Shown: positions 40,801 through 49,249, counted from the stretch's first letter. The stretch is 64,000 nucleotides of DNA from Catellatospora sp. IY07-71 (GCF_018326265.1 NZ_AP023360.1:6755001-6819000); one strand, 5' to 3'. A program made the numbers and translations. Notes: generated by a model not told the origin, from the letters alone.

Positions 40801-43336
40801 CAGTGACCACGAGCGCGACGGCGAGCGTTTCCGGCTCCTGGCCGTGGCCACCGACGTGAGCGCGCTGCCCGCGGCCCTGGCGAAGGTCAAGTCGCTGGTG
40901 GCCAACGGCACCGTCGCCGACGTCTACATGACCTGGGCCGACCAGCCCGACACCGACGCGATGGCCGCGAGCCTGCAGCAGACCATCGACCAGGCCGGTC
41001 TGCTGGACGTGCTGCAGCGGGTCACCGTCTCGGTGGCCGGGCCGACCGGCACCGCGATGCACCACCACTTCACGTTCCGGCCGGGCGAGGGCGAGGACCG
41101 GGTCATCCGCGGCCTGCACCCGATGATCGCCCAGCGCCTGCAGCTGCCGCGGCTGGCCAGCTTCGACCTGACCCGCCTGCCCTCGGCCGACGAGGAGGTG
41201 TACGTCTTCCGCTGCGTCGCGCCGAGCAACCCCGCCGACGAGCGGATCGCCGCGATGGGCCAGGTCCGCGACCTGACGCCGCTGCGCGACGCCGACGGGC
41301 GCGTCATCGCGCTGCCCGCGCTCGAGGGCATGCTCGACGGCTGCCTCGACGCGATCCGCCGCGTGCAGGCCCAGCGCCCGGCGCGCAAGCGCCTGGACAC
41401 CAACCGCATCACCCTCTACGTCTGGCCGTCCAGCGAGCTGACCGTGGAGGACCTGCACGGCGTGATCCAGCGGGTGCTGCCGCGTACCGCGGGAGCCGGG
41501 CTGGAGCAGGTTCTGGTGCTCGGCCGCCAGCGCAACGCCGCTACCGGCCAGGTCGAGGACGTCGCGGTCGAGGTCTCGTTCGACGCCGGCATGCGCATGT
41601 CGGTCACCGCGCCGACCACCGAGCTGATCGAGCCGATCGACGACTACCGGCAGAAGGTGCTGTCGGCGCGCCGCCGCGGCACCACCTACCCGTACGAGCT
41701 GACCGGCCTGCTCGCGGGCAAGGGCGGCACGTTCACCGAGCACGACCTCGACGACACCGGCGCGCTGGTGCCGGTCGAGCGGCCGAAGGGGCGTAACAAG
41801 GCCGGCATCGTCGCCGGTGTGGTGAGCACCCCGACCGAGCGCTACCCCGAGGGCGTCCAGCGGGTGGTGCTGCTCGGCGACCCGACCAAGGCGCTGGGCG
41901 CGCTGGCCGAGGCCGAGTGCGCCCGCGTGATCGCCGCGCTCGACCTGGCCGAGCGGATGCAGGTGCCCGTCGACTGGTACGCCCTGTCCGCGGGCGCCCG
42001 GATCTCGATGAGCTCCGGCACCGAGAACATGGACTGGGTGGCCGCGGCGCTCAAGCGGATCGTGGAGTTCACCCAGGGCGGCGGCGAGATCAACATCGTG
42101 ATCGCCGGGATCACCGTCGGCGCCCAGCCCTACTGGAACGCCGAGGCCACGATGCTCATGCACACCAAGGGCATCCTGGTGATGACGCCGGACTCGGCGA
42201 TGGTGCTCACCGGCAAGCAGTCGCTGGACTTCTCCGGCGGCGTGTCGGCCGAGGACAACTACGGCATCGGCGGCTACGACCGGGTCATGGGCCCCAACGG
42301 CCAGGCGCAGTACTGGGCGCCTGACCTGCGGGCCGCTCAGGACGTGGTGATGGCCCACCACGACCACGCGTACATCGCCCCCGGCGAGTCCGCGCCGCGC
42401 CGCGCCGTCACCGCCGACCCCGCCGACCGCGACATCTCGGCGTACCCGCACTCGGCGCCCGACAGCGACTTCAGCACCGTCGGGCAGATCTTCTCCAAGG
42501 AGCACAACCCCGACCGCAAGAAGCCGTTCGACATCCGCACGGTGATGCGCGCGCTGGTCGACCAGGACCACCGGATCCTGGAGCGCTGGGCGGGCATGGC
42601 CGACGCCGACACCGCGGTCGTGCAGGACGTGCACCTGGGCGGCATCCCGGTGACGCTGCTCGGCATCGAGTCGCGCTCGGTGCCGCGGCACGGTTTCCCG
42701 CCCACCGACGGGCCGGACACGTACACCGCGGGCACCCTGTTCCCGCAGTCGTCGAAGAAGGCCGCGCGGGCCATCAACGCCGCCAGCGGCAACCGGCCGC
42801 TGGTCGTGCTGGCGAACCTGTCCGGGTTCGACGGCTCGCCGGAGTCGATGCGCAAGCTCCAGCTGGAGTACGGCGCCGAGATCGGCCGGGCGATCGTGAA
42901 CTTCCGGGGCCCGATCGTGTTCTGCGTGATCTCCCGCTACCACGGCGGCGCGTTCGTCGTGTTCTCCAAGGCGCTCAACCCGAACATGACGGTGCTGGCC
43001 GTGGACGGCTCGTTCGCCTCGGTGCTCGGCGGCGCGCCCGCGGCGGCCGTGGTGTTCTCCGCCGACGTCGACGCGCGTACCGCCAAGGACCCGCGCGTGT
43101 CCGAGCTGGAGGCACGGGTCGCCGTCGCGACCGGCGGCGAGCGGGCGGCCCTGGCCGCGCAGCTGCTCGACACCCGGGCCACGGTCCGGGCGGAGAAGCT
43201 GGGCGAGGTCGCGGCCGAGTTCGACGGCGTGCACAGCATCCAGCGGGCGGTCCAGGTCGGCTCCGTCGACGCCATCGTCCGCCCCGAGGAGCTGCGCCCG
43301 CAGATCATCGCGGCGATCGAACGGGGTCTCGCCTGA
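37892..43336 (+). CDS. single-chain acyl-CoA (acetyl-CoA) carboxylase
   Basis: The 1814-residue protein fuses biotin carboxylase (1-450: IVNRGEAAMR, the Gly-rich ATP loop KATAGGGGRGIR, EVNTRLQVEHPITE), a biotin carrier (about 575-655, with Lys619 in ESMKMET as the biotinylated residue), a central region (about 690-1240) and carboxyltransferase (about 1250-1800, with GARISMSSGTENMDW and FSGGVSAEDNYGIGG). Order and length match eukaryote-type acetyl-CoA carboxylase rather than the split AccA/AccD subunits usual in actinomycetes. It makes malonyl-CoA or a related carboxylated thioester. GGAGG precedes the GTG at 10 bases. A leader hairpin and palindrome suggest regulation. Which acyl-CoA is used is unproven. 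Confidence 0.94.
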   Translation: MFSRIAIVNRGEAAMRLIHAVREINAETGAPPIETIALYTEAERTASFVREADDSFCLGPASARPYLDHALLERALLETRADAAWVGWGFVAEDPAFAELCEKIGVTFIGPSAEAMLKLGDKIGSKLIAEEVGVPVAPWSRGAVESLDAAKRAAAEIGYPLMLKATAGGGGRGIRVVRSDEELDDAYDRTSLEAKRAFGSGIVFLERLVTGARHVEVQVIADGQGTAWALGVRDCSVQRRNQKVIEESASPVLAPEQIKEVKSAAERLALAVGYKGAGTVEFLYHPGEKLFAFLEVNTRLQVEHPITEAVTDFDLVKAQIHVAAGGRLGDRVPTEIGHAVEARLNAEDPDRDFAPSPGRIVRLTLPAGPGVRVDTGVAEGDVIPADFDSMIAKIIAYGRTREEALGRLRRAVAETTVIIEGGATNKSFLLDLLDQPEVIDGSADTGWIDRVRAEGRLVSTKHSGIALAAAAIEAYEDEALVEQQRLLSTAHGGRPQVQHKSGRPIDLKLRGSAYRVTVAQIAPHRFRVGIDDNSTVDAEVERFDEHTGRIIVNGRRFRLVTDTHGPIHLVEVDGVTHRVSRDEGGVVRSPAPALVVAVPLEVGAEVEAGAPVLVLESMKMETVLRAPVKSRVRECLVTVGSQVETGAPLLRLEPVGDDSAAEAAETETVDLALPQEPAGLSAEARVARGSADLRSLLLGYDLDPRDERRALSAYLAGRAELGHRPIEAEVGLLQVFADLSELSRNRPAGEESRADTRVHSPREYFHTYLQSLDVERAGLPDTFRQRLARVLAHYGIESFDRTPALEEAVFRIFLAQQRSSADVAVIVALLRQWLTDPMPGDEQRAMVSQALEHLISATQVRFPVVSDLARSVVFRWAAQPMLRRKRAEVYNDVRAHLRHLDRHPDSADRAERIAQMVASPEPLVRLLGKRIGRPGADNGPMLEVLSRRYYGTKGADEGRCFEQAGHTFFTSDHERDGERFRLLAVATDVSALPAALAKVKSLVANGTVADVYMTWADQPDTDAMAASLQQTIDQAGLLDVLQRVTVSVAGPTGTAMHHHFTFRPGEGEDRVIRGLHPMIAQRLQLPRLASFDLTRLPSADEEVYVFRCVAPSNPADERIAAMGQVRDLTPLRDADGRVIALPALEGMLDGCLDAIRRVQAQRPARKRLDTNRITLYVWPSSELTVEDLHGVIQRVLPRTAGAGLEQVLVLGRQRNAATGQVEDVAVEVSFDAGMRMSVTAPTTELIEPIDDYRQKVLSARRRGTTYPYELTGLLAGKGGTFTEHDLDDTGALVPVERPKGRNKAGIVAGVVSTPTERYPEGVQRVVLLGDPTKALGALAEAECARVIAALDLAERMQVPVDWYALSAGARISMSSGTENMDWVAAALKRIVEFTQGGGEINIVIAGITVGAQPYWNAEATMLMHTKGILVMTPDSAMVLTGKQSLDFSGGVSAEDNYGIGGYDRVMGPNGQAQYWAPDLRAAQDVVMAHHDHAYIAPGESAPRRAVTADPADRDISAYPHSAPDSDFSTVGQIFSKEHNPDRKKPFDIRTVMRALVDQDHRILERWAGMADADTAVVQDVHLGGIPVTLLGIESRSVPRHGFPPTDGPDTYTAGTLFPQSSKKAARAINAASGNRPLVVLANLSGFDGSPESMRKLQLEYGAEIGRAIVNFRGPIVFCVISRYHGGAFVVFSKALNPNMTVLAVDGSFASVLGGAPAAAVVFSADVDARTAKDPRVSELEARVAVATGGERAALAAQLLDTRATVRAEKLGEVAAEFDGVHSIQRAVQVGSVDAIVRPEELRPQIIAAIERGLA

Positions 43337-43349
43337 CCCTCACCGCGTT

Positions 43350-43397
43350 ATCGAGGCTCCCGCCATGCTGCTCCACCAGCGTGACGGGAGCCTCGAT
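43350..43397. terminator. terminator after the carboxylase gene
   Basis: ATCGAGGCTCCCG / CGGGAGCCTCGAT, 13-bp perfect stem, 22-base loop. Confidence 0.7.
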
Positions 43398-43444
43398 CAT
43401 TGGCGGGCGGGCGTTGTCGGGGTGCCGCCCTAGACTCCGCGGCC

Positions 43445-43837
43445 ATGGTGACGGTGACCTTCGTCGACGAGACGACCGCGGGCGAACGCGGCACAGCATG
43501 GCATCTGGAGATCTTCGAGGAGCGGCTGACGCTGCGCGAGATCATCAGGCGGCGGGTGTTCCAGGAGGTGGCCGAGCACAACGCGGCCGGCGCCGAGGTG
43601 TTCCGCGGGCTGATCCAGCCCGGCGACACCGAGCGCGCCCTCAACGGCCCCCAGACGAAGACCCACCGGCGCGTCGACGCGGAGAAGCAGTTCGCGCTGG
43701 CCGTGGAGGCGTTCTCCCGCAACGGGTTCGTGGTGCTCGTCGACGAGCGGCAGGTCGAGGAGCTCGACACCGAGCTGCAGCTCGGGCGCAACACCGAGGT
43801 CACGTTCCTCAAGCTCGTCCCGCTGGTGGGTGGCTGA
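43445..43837 (+). CDS. hypothetical partner of DUF4132 protein, 130 aa
   Basis: The protein starts MVTVTFVDETTAGERGTAWH. A helical middle follows (EERLTLREIIRRRVFQEVAE) and a beta-strand end that looks ubiquitin- or FHA-like in length but is not assignable (LGRNTEVTFLKLVPLVGG). It is soluble. Its stop overlaps the next start as TGATG, so it is translated together with the DUF4132 protein. From memory, short proteins starting this way accompany DUF4132 genes; function unknown. Confidence 0.8.
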   Translation: MVTVTFVDETTAGERGTAWHLEIFEERLTLREIIRRRVFQEVAEHNAAGAEVFRGLIQPGDTERALNGPQTKTHRRVDAEKQFALAVEAFSRNGFVVLVDERQVEELDTELQLGRNTEVTFLKLVPLVGG

Positions 43838-46320
43838 TGGCACCGACGGCGCAGCACCCGCAGCAGGTGGCCGAGCTGAAGCGCCTGCTCGCGGCCGGCG
43901 ACACCGAAGCGATCATGGCCCAGCTGGTGTCCCTCGCCCAGGTGAGCCACGGAGCCTGGGGATTCGGCTCTCCCTCGGTCAAGGACGTGCTGCATGCGCT
44001 GCCCGGCCCGCAACAGCGGGAGCTGCTCCGGCAACTGCTCGACCAGGCTCGCACGGCACGCACCGCCGCCGACGCGGACCACCTGTTCGAGCTGGCCGAG
44101 TGGCTGGTGCGCAGGCTGTCCCCGCCGGACCCCGCCGACGCGTTCGCGCTGGTGCTGGAGGTCGAGGGACAGCGCTGGATGTGCCATGACCCGAGCCTGG
44201 TCAGCACCGCCTGGGACCTGCTCGACCGGGGGCGGGAGCTGCCCGCCGACTTCCTGGCGATGATGCGCCGCACGGTCACCGGCAGCTACCGCCCGAAGGA
44301 GTTCCCGGCGCTGCTCGCCAAGGTCCCTGCGCAGCCGCTGCTCAACCTGGGCGAGGCCTGGTCGGACCGGGTGCTGGCCGAGGTGGCGGAGCTGGGGCAG
44401 CCCTGGCACGACCTGGTCGCGCACGCCGCGACCGCGACGCCCACGAAGATCACCAAGGCGTTCGAGGTGCGTGGCCGGGCACTGCTCGACACCGTCGGCG
44501 TGGACAAGGCGGCCGTCGTGCTGACCGGCTGGCTTTCCCTGGTCGGCCGCCCCCGCACCCGGCCCGTGGTGCGCCGCCACTACGACAGCGACGTCAACGA
44601 GCTGTTCGACCCGGTCAACGCGACCGTGCTGCGCGGCCTGATCTGGCTGGCGGGCCTGCTGCCACCGCAGCCGGACCTGGCCCGGCTGCTGGGCGCGCTC
44701 GTCGACACGTCGCTGCGCAAGGCGGCCGGGGTCGGCCCGCGCTCCCCGAAGATCGCCAACACGGCCGTGCACACCCTGGCCCGCATCGACTCCGACGACG
44801 CGCTCGCGCAGATCGCACGGCTGGCCGCCCGTGTCACCTTCAAGGGCACCCTGAAGGAGCTCAACACCGCGCTGGACACCCGCGCCGCCGCCCTGGGGCT
44901 GAGCCGCGCGGAGGTCGAGGAGCTGGCCGTGCCGACGTACGGGCTGACCGAGGTCGGCCTGCGCGTCGACCACTTCGGCGAGGTGCGCGCCGAGACCACG
45001 GTCGGCGCCGACGGTGTACGCACGGCCTGGTTCGCCGCCACCGGCCGCCCCGTGAAGTCGGCGCCCGCCGCGGTGCGCAGCGACCACGCCGAGGAGCTGC
45101 GCGAGCTGAAGGCGGCCGGCAAGGACATCGACAAGATGGTCACCGCCCAGGCCGAGCGACTCGACCGCCAGTTCCTGGCCCAGCGCACCTGGACCTACCC
45201 GGCCTGGCGCGCCCGCTACCTCGACCACCCGCTGCTGGGCACGCTCGCCCGCCGCCTGATCTGGCTCGTCGGCGAGCAGGCCCTCGCCTGGTCGGACGGC
45301 GGCCTGACCACGGTGGACGGCACCGCCGTGACCCCGGCTGACGGGGCGGAGGTGCGGCTGTGGCACCCCATCGGCCGGCCGGTCGAGGAGGTGCTGGCGT
45401 GGCGGGAACGGCTGGAACGCGACCTGGTCGTGCAGCCGTTCAAGCAGGCCCACCGCGAGGTGTACCTGCTCACCGCGGCCGAGGAGAACACCCGGACCTA
45501 CTCCAACCGGTACGCCGCCCACGTCCTGCGCCAGCACCAGTTCCATGCGCTGGCCGCCACCCGCGGCTGGCGCAACCGGCTGCGGCTCATGGTCGACGAC
45601 GAGTACCCGCCGGCCGCCCGGGAGCTGCCCGAATGGGGTCTGCGCGCCGAGTTCTGGGTCGAGGGCATCGGGCACGAGTACGGCGACGACACCACCGAGA
45701 GCGGCGCGTACCTGCGCCTGGCCACCGACCAGGTGCGCTTCTACGCCGTGGACGCGCCCGAGCACAGCGCGCACGCCGGTGGCGGCGGTTACCACCGCGG
45801 CTGGCGCGGCCGCCCCGGCGACGGCATCCCGCTGGACCAGGTCCCGCCGCTGGTGTTCAGCGAGGTGATGCGTGACGTGGACCTGTTCGTCGGCGTCGCC
45901 AGCGTCGGCAACGACCCGACCTGGCAGGACGGCGGCCCCGACGGGCGGTTCGCCGACTACTGGACCTCGTACAGCTTCGGCGAGCTGACCGCGACCGCGC
46001 AGACCCGGCGCGACCTGCTGCGGCGGCTGGTGCCGCGGCTGGCGATCGCCGACCGCGCCACCGTCGAGGACCGCTTCCTCGTGGTACGGGGCGACCTGCG
46101 CACCTACCGGATCCACCTGGGCTCGGGCAACATCCTGATGAGCCCCAACGACCAGTACCTGTGCATCGTGCCGAACCAGCGCGCCGACACCGGGACCGGC
46201 GGGGTGTTCCTGCCGTTCGAGGGAGACCGCGTGCTGGCGGTGATCCTCAGCAAGGCGATGCTGCTCGCCCGCGACACGGCCATCACCGACCCCACCATCA
46301 CCCGCCAGCTCCAGCTATGA
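43837..46320 (+). CDS. DUF4132 family protein, 827 aa
   Basis: The large soluble protein has N-terminal helical repeat-like regions (about 1-360, for example AVHTLARIDSDDALAQIARL) and a DUF4132 core (about 400-620, with RLIWLVGEQALAWSDGG, VQPFKQAHREVYLLT and LRQHQFHALAATRGW). The C-terminal part contains FLVVRGDLRTYRIHLGSGNI. DUF4132 includes MolR-like proteins, sometimes in WGR/DUF4132 systems, with no established activity. Coupled by TGATG to the 130-residue partner. Confidence 0.88.
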   Translation: MAPTAQHPQQVAELKRLLAAGDTEAIMAQLVSLAQVSHGAWGFGSPSVKDVLHALPGPQQRELLRQLLDQARTARTAADADHLFELAEWLVRRLSPPDPADAFALVLEVEGQRWMCHDPSLVSTAWDLLDRGRELPADFLAMMRRTVTGSYRPKEFPALLAKVPAQPLLNLGEAWSDRVLAEVAELGQPWHDLVAHAATATPTKITKAFEVRGRALLDTVGVDKAAVVLTGWLSLVGRPRTRPVVRRHYDSDVNELFDPVNATVLRGLIWLAGLLPPQPDLARLLGALVDTSLRKAAGVGPRSPKIANTAVHTLARIDSDDALAQIARLAARVTFKGTLKELNTALDTRAAALGLSRAEVEELAVPTYGLTEVGLRVDHFGEVRAETTVGADGVRTAWFAATGRPVKSAPAAVRSDHAEELRELKAAGKDIDKMVTAQAERLDRQFLAQRTWTYPAWRARYLDHPLLGTLARRLIWLVGEQALAWSDGGLTTVDGTAVTPADGAEVRLWHPIGRPVEEVLAWRERLERDLVVQPFKQAHREVYLLTAAEENTRTYSNRYAAHVLRQHQFHALAATRGWRNRLRLMVDDEYPPAARELPEWGLRAEFWVEGIGHEYGDDTTESGAYLRLATDQVRFYAVDAPEHSAHAGGGGYHRGWRGRPGDGIPLDQVPPLVFSEVMRDVDLFVGVASVGNDPTWQDGGPDGRFADYWTSYSFGELTATAQTRRDLLRRLVPRLAIADRATVEDRFLVVRGDLRTYRIHLGSGNILMSPNDQYLCIVPNQRADTGTGGVFLPFEGDRVLAVILSKAMLLARDTAITDPTITRQLQL

Positions 46321-46330
46321 ACTCCACGGG

Positions 46331-46363
46331 CCGGACCCCGGTTTGACAACCGCCGGGGTCCGG
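46331..46363. terminator. terminator after the DUF4132 gene
   Basis: CCGGACCCCGG / CCGGGGTCCGG, 11-bp perfect stem with an 11-base loop, 10 bases after the stop. Confidence 0.75.
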
Positions 46364-46370
46364 AGTGGAC

Positions 46371-46559
46371 GATGCCGTCGTGAGAATCCTCGTGATCGGC
46401 GGCAGCGGCCTGATCGGCGCCCACGTGACGGACGTGCTCGGCGAGCGCGGGCACACCGTGTCCACCGTCGGCGATCTGCTGCTCAGCCCGCTGTTCGTGG
46501 AGCCGGTGACGGGCCGCTCGCTCGATGAGGCGATCCACGAGGATTCTCACGACGGCATC
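46371..46559. repeat. perfect 24-bp inverted repeat around an SDR gene fragment
   Basis: Bases 46371-46394 (starting GATGCCGTCGTGAGAATCCT) recur exactly, reversed, at 46536-46559, 141 bp apart. The left arm covers the GTG and first codons of the fragment; the right arm is an inverted copy of that same gene start placed at the gene end. Confidence 0.9.
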
Positions 46560-46568
46560 GGTACTTGA
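46380..46568 (+). pseudogene. NAD(P)-binding short-chain dehydrogenase remnant
   Basis: From GTG 46380 the frame reads VRILVIGGSGLIGAHV and then VLGERGHTV, an intact SDR cofactor start (GxSGxxG). After about 32 residues it jumps to LLLSPLFVEPVTGRSLDEA, like the closing part of such a protein. The body of about 150-200 residues is missing, so this is an internal deletion. The last 11 residues come from the inverted copy of the gene's own start. Confidence 0.75.
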
Positions 46569-46593
46569 TCACGGGTGATGGGATACTGCCCCG

Positions 46594-47043
46594 GTGACCG
46601 TTCCCGCGCGCATCAGCATCGTGACGCTCGGCGTGGCCGACCTCGCCCGTTCGACCGCGTTCTACCGGGCGCTCGGCTGGCCGCTGTCCGGCCGCTCGTC
46701 TGTTGAGATCAGCTTTTTCCGCACCGGCGGCGCGTTGCTGGCCCTCTACCCCACCGCGGCGCTGGCCGCCGACGCGCTGCTGCCCGCGCAGGACGTCACC
46801 GGCTTCCGGGGCGGCACCTACGCGATCAACGTGGGTTCGGAGTCCGCGGTGGACGCGTCGCTCGCCGTCGCCGTGGCGGCCGGGGCAGAGCTGCTCAAGC
46901 CCGCGCAGAAGGTCGAGTGGGGCGGCTACTCGGGCTACTTCGCCGACCCCGACGGGCACGCCTGGGAGATCGCGTACAACCCGTTCTGGCCGCTCAACGA
47001 CCAGGGCCTGCCCGAACTGCCGGAGCCCGCCCAACCCGCATGA
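46594..47043 (+). CDS. VOC (glyoxalase-fold) family protein
   Basis: The 149-residue protein starts GTG (VTVPARISIVTLGVADLARS) and has two beta-alpha-beta-beta-beta units. The fold ends with GYSGYFADPDGHAWEIAYNP. Metal-ligand positions usual in active VOC enzymes are only partly present (Glu in WEIAYNP), so it may be an enzyme, a resistance-type binding protein or inactive. Located just after the SDR remnant. Confidence 0.9.
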   Translation: MTVPARISIVTLGVADLARSTAFYRALGWPLSGRSSVEISFFRTGGALLALYPTAALAADALLPAQDVTGFRGGTYAINVGSESAVDASLAVAVAAGAELLKPAQKVEWGGYSGYFADPDGHAWEIAYNPFWPLNDQGLPELPEPAQPA

Positions 47044-47122
47044 TCTGCCCGCGGCATGGCATGGGTGCGTACACCGATGCGGCCAGGCTGTGCAGCGCGG
47101 CTGGTGACGGCGGACGCGGTGG

Positions 47123-47377
47123 TCAGCGGTTGCTCGCCACCACCACGGCCACTGTCCCGAGCAGCGGAATCGCGGTGACCGCCCAGCTCAGGCCGACGTG
47201 CATGACCGCGTTGCGGGAGAACAGCCGCGACCTGGCGGCCGGTGCGGCGTGCGGGCCGGTCGGGGTGCCGGCCGCGGGGGCCGGACGGTAGAACGAGCCC
47301 CGGCCGACCGCCCAGGCCACCGACACCACGACTTTTTCGAGATCGGACTCATCTAGATAGGCCAACGTCGATGACAA
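47123..47377 (-). CDS. small membrane protein, about 70-84 aa
   Basis: Third positions are GC-rich throughout the last 68 codons. The sequence shows SVAWAVGRGSFYRPAPAAGT, a basic linker (ARSRLFSRNAV) and one C-terminal transmembrane segment (VGLSWAVTAIPLLGTVAVVV). The start is unclear: a TTG at 47377 gives 84 residues and nested GTG codons give about 68-70. No family recognised. Convergent with the VOC gene; the next gene on the same strand ends 12 bases upstream. Confidence 0.6.
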   Translation of the reverse strand: MSSTLAYLDESDLEKVVVSVAWAVGRGSFYRPAPAAGTPTGPHAAPAARSRLFSRNAVMHVGLSWAVTAIPLLGTVAVVVASNR

Positions 47378-47389
47378 ACGTGGGCCGGG

Positions 47390-48691
47390 TCACGCCAGCG
47401 CCGCCGCCTTGCGCAGGAGCACGGAGCGTTCGCGCAGGTTGGCACAGAGGCGGGCGGCGAGCTCCAGCTCCGCTCGCGCCTCGGCGGTACGGCCGAGCCG
47501 GGCCAGCAGCTCGCCGCGCACGCTCGGCACCAGGTACGACCCCGGCAGCCGGTCGGTCGCCACCAGCTCGTCGACGATCTCCAACGCGGGTCCGGGTCCG
47601 GTGGCCATGGCGACGGCCACGGCCCGGTTCAGCTCGACGACCGGCGACGGCGCCACCCTGCCCAGCGCCTCGTACAGCAGCACGATGCGCTCCCAGTCGG
47701 TGTCGGCGACCGACGGCGCCGCCGCGTGGCACGCGGCGATCGCCGCCTGCAGGCCGTACGGCCCCAGCCCGCGCCCGGCGGCCGAGGCGCGGCCCAGCGC
47801 GGCCAGGCCACGGCGGATCGCCGACCGGTCCCACAGCCGCCGGTCCTGGTCCTCCAGCAGCACCGGCTCACCGTCGGGCCCGGTCCGGGCGGGGAACCGG
47901 GCCGCCGTCAGCTCGCACAGCGCCAGCAGCCCCGACACCTCCGGCTCGGCCGGCAGCAGCGCGGCCAGGGTCCGGGCCAGCCGGATCGCCTCGTACGCCA
48001 GATCACGGCGCAGCAGGCTGTCCCCGGCCGTCGCCGTCGAACCCTCCGTGAAGATCACGTAGAGCACGCTCAGTACGCTCCCGAGCCGCTCGCGCCGCTG
48101 CTCGGCGGGCGGCAGCTCGAACGGCACGTGCGCCGCGGCGATCGTCTTCTTGGCCCGGGTGATCCGCGCCTGCACGGTCGGCACCGGCACCAGGAACGCC
48201 CGCGCGATCTCCTCGCTGGACAGGCCGCCGACCGCGCGCAGCGTCAGCGCGACCCGCGCCTCCGGCGCCAGCACCGGATGGCACGCGATGAAGATCAGCG
48301 AGAGGATGTCGTCCTCGATCCGGTCCGGGTCCCACAGCTCCCCCGACCGGTCGGCGGGCACCGTCACGCCCGCGCTGTGCTCGCCCTCGCCGAGCCCACG
48401 CGCGAGCATCGCGTACCGCTCGTCGCGGGCCGACCGGCGGCGGAACAGGTCGATCGCCCGGCGGCGGGCGGTGGCGAGCAGCCAGCCCACCGCGTCCCGG
48501 GGCGCCCCGTCCCGCGACCAGGAGACCAGTGCCTCGGCCACCGCCTCCTGCGCGACGTCCTCGGCCAGCGCGAAGTCCCCGGTGTAGCGGGCCAGCGCGG
48601 CCACGATCCGGGCGGACTCGATGCGCCAGACGGCCTCGACGGCCCGCCGCGCCGACTCGGCGATCAGCGGGCCGTCGGTGGCGGCGTCCAT
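47390..48691 (-). CDS. ECF42-type sigma factor with TPR-like C-terminal extension
   Basis: The 433-residue protein has sigma regions 2 (DFALAEDVAQEAVAEALVSW, then PRDAVGWLLATARRRAID) and 4 (LTLRAVGGLSSEEIARAFLV, PVPTVQARITRAKKTI). A helical extension of about 230 residues follows (DUF6596/TPR-like; ERLGSVLSVLYVIFTEGS, LLALCELTAARFPART, PVVELNRAVAVAMATGPG). This is the ECF42 layout, where the extension substitutes for an anti-sigma factor and the partner is a DGPF protein. The start overlaps the stop of that partner gene as TGATG. Confidence 0.93.
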   Translation of the reverse strand: MDAATDGPLIAESARRAVEAVWRIESARIVAALARYTGDFALAEDVAQEAVAEALVSWSRDGAPRDAVGWLLATARRRAIDLFRRRSARDERYAMLARGLGEGEHSAGVTVPADRSGELWDPDRIEDDILSLIFIACHPVLAPEARVALTLRAVGGLSSEEIARAFLVPVPTVQARITRAKKTIAAAHVPFELPPAEQRRERLGSVLSVLYVIFTEGSTATAGDSLLRRDLAYEAIRLARTLAALLPAEPEVSGLLALCELTAARFPARTGPDGEPVLLEDQDRRLWDRSAIRRGLAALGRASAAGRGLGPYGLQAAIAACHAAAPSVADTDWERIVLLYEALGRVAPSPVVELNRAVAVAMATGPGPALEIVDELVATDRLPGSYLVPSVRGELLARLGRTAEARAELELAARLCANLRERSVLLRKAAALA

Positions 48692-49110
48692 CAGAGCTGG
48701 CCGGTGCGCTCGCGCCACGCCCGCTCCCTGATGATCCACTCGTTGTCCTGCGGGAACTCGTCGATGGTCGGCACCCGGCGGATCTCGCACTTCGAGCCGG
48801 CCGTGGCGGGCATCCGCTTCGCCCACTCGACCGCCTCCTCCTTGGTGGCCACGTCGATCAGGTAGAAGCCGCCGAACAGCTCCTTCGTCTCGCCGTACGG
48901 GCCGTCGGTGACCACCGGCGTCTCGCCGCTGTAGTCGACCACCACGCCCTGGCCCGCATCGTCCAGGCCCTCGGCGGCGATCAGCACGCCGGCCCGGATC
49001 AGCTCCTCGTTGAAGCGGCCGACGGTCTCCAGCATCTCCTCGAACGGGGTCTCCATCATCTTCGCGAGCGACTCGTCCGTCGCGCGCATGATCAGCATGT
49101 ACTTCGCCAT
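48691..49110 (-). CDS. YCII/DGPF domain protein
   Basis: The 139-residue protein has MAKYMLIMRATDESLAKM at the start and the hallmark DGPYGETKELFGGFYLIDV (about residues 70-88). DGPF proteins are always close to ECF42 sigma genes and are thought to belong to their regulatory circuit. AAGGAG precedes the ATG, and translation is coupled to the downstream sigma gene. Biochemical role unknown. Confidence 0.92.
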   Translation of the reverse strand: MAKYMLIMRATDESLAKMMETPFEEMLETVGRFNEELIRAGVLIAAEGLDDAGQGVVVDYSGETPVVTDGPYGETKELFGGFYLIDVATKEEAVEWAKRMPATAGSKCEIRRVPTIDEFPQDNEWIIRERAWRERTGQL

Positions 49111-49126
49111 CTCGGTTCTCCTTGCC

Positions 49127-49171
49127 GTGCGGGCCGTCTCTCGACCCTCTCACCCCGAGGTCGAACGGCCC
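49127..49171. terminator. bulged hairpin before the YCII gene
   Basis: GCGGGCCGT / ACGGCCCGC and TCGACC / GGTCGA form a 15-bp stem with a 3-base bulge. It probably terminates the upstream FAD reductase gene; a leader function for the YCII gene is possible. Confidence 0.55.
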
Positions 49172-49249
49172 GCGCGCGGATCGACACGGCGCCGGAAATT
49201 TCTCCGAAGATTTTCTGCCCGGCCGTTTGTGCTGCCGACGGCGCTGCGG

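Noticed and set aside
37805-43234. Open frame of about 1809 codons antisense to the carboxylase gene
   Set aside because: It mirrors the carboxylase codon pattern: GC-rich third positions of the real gene suppress stops on the other strand. The composition (His/Arg/Gln/Val/Gly-rich) is not protein-like and no domain is visible.
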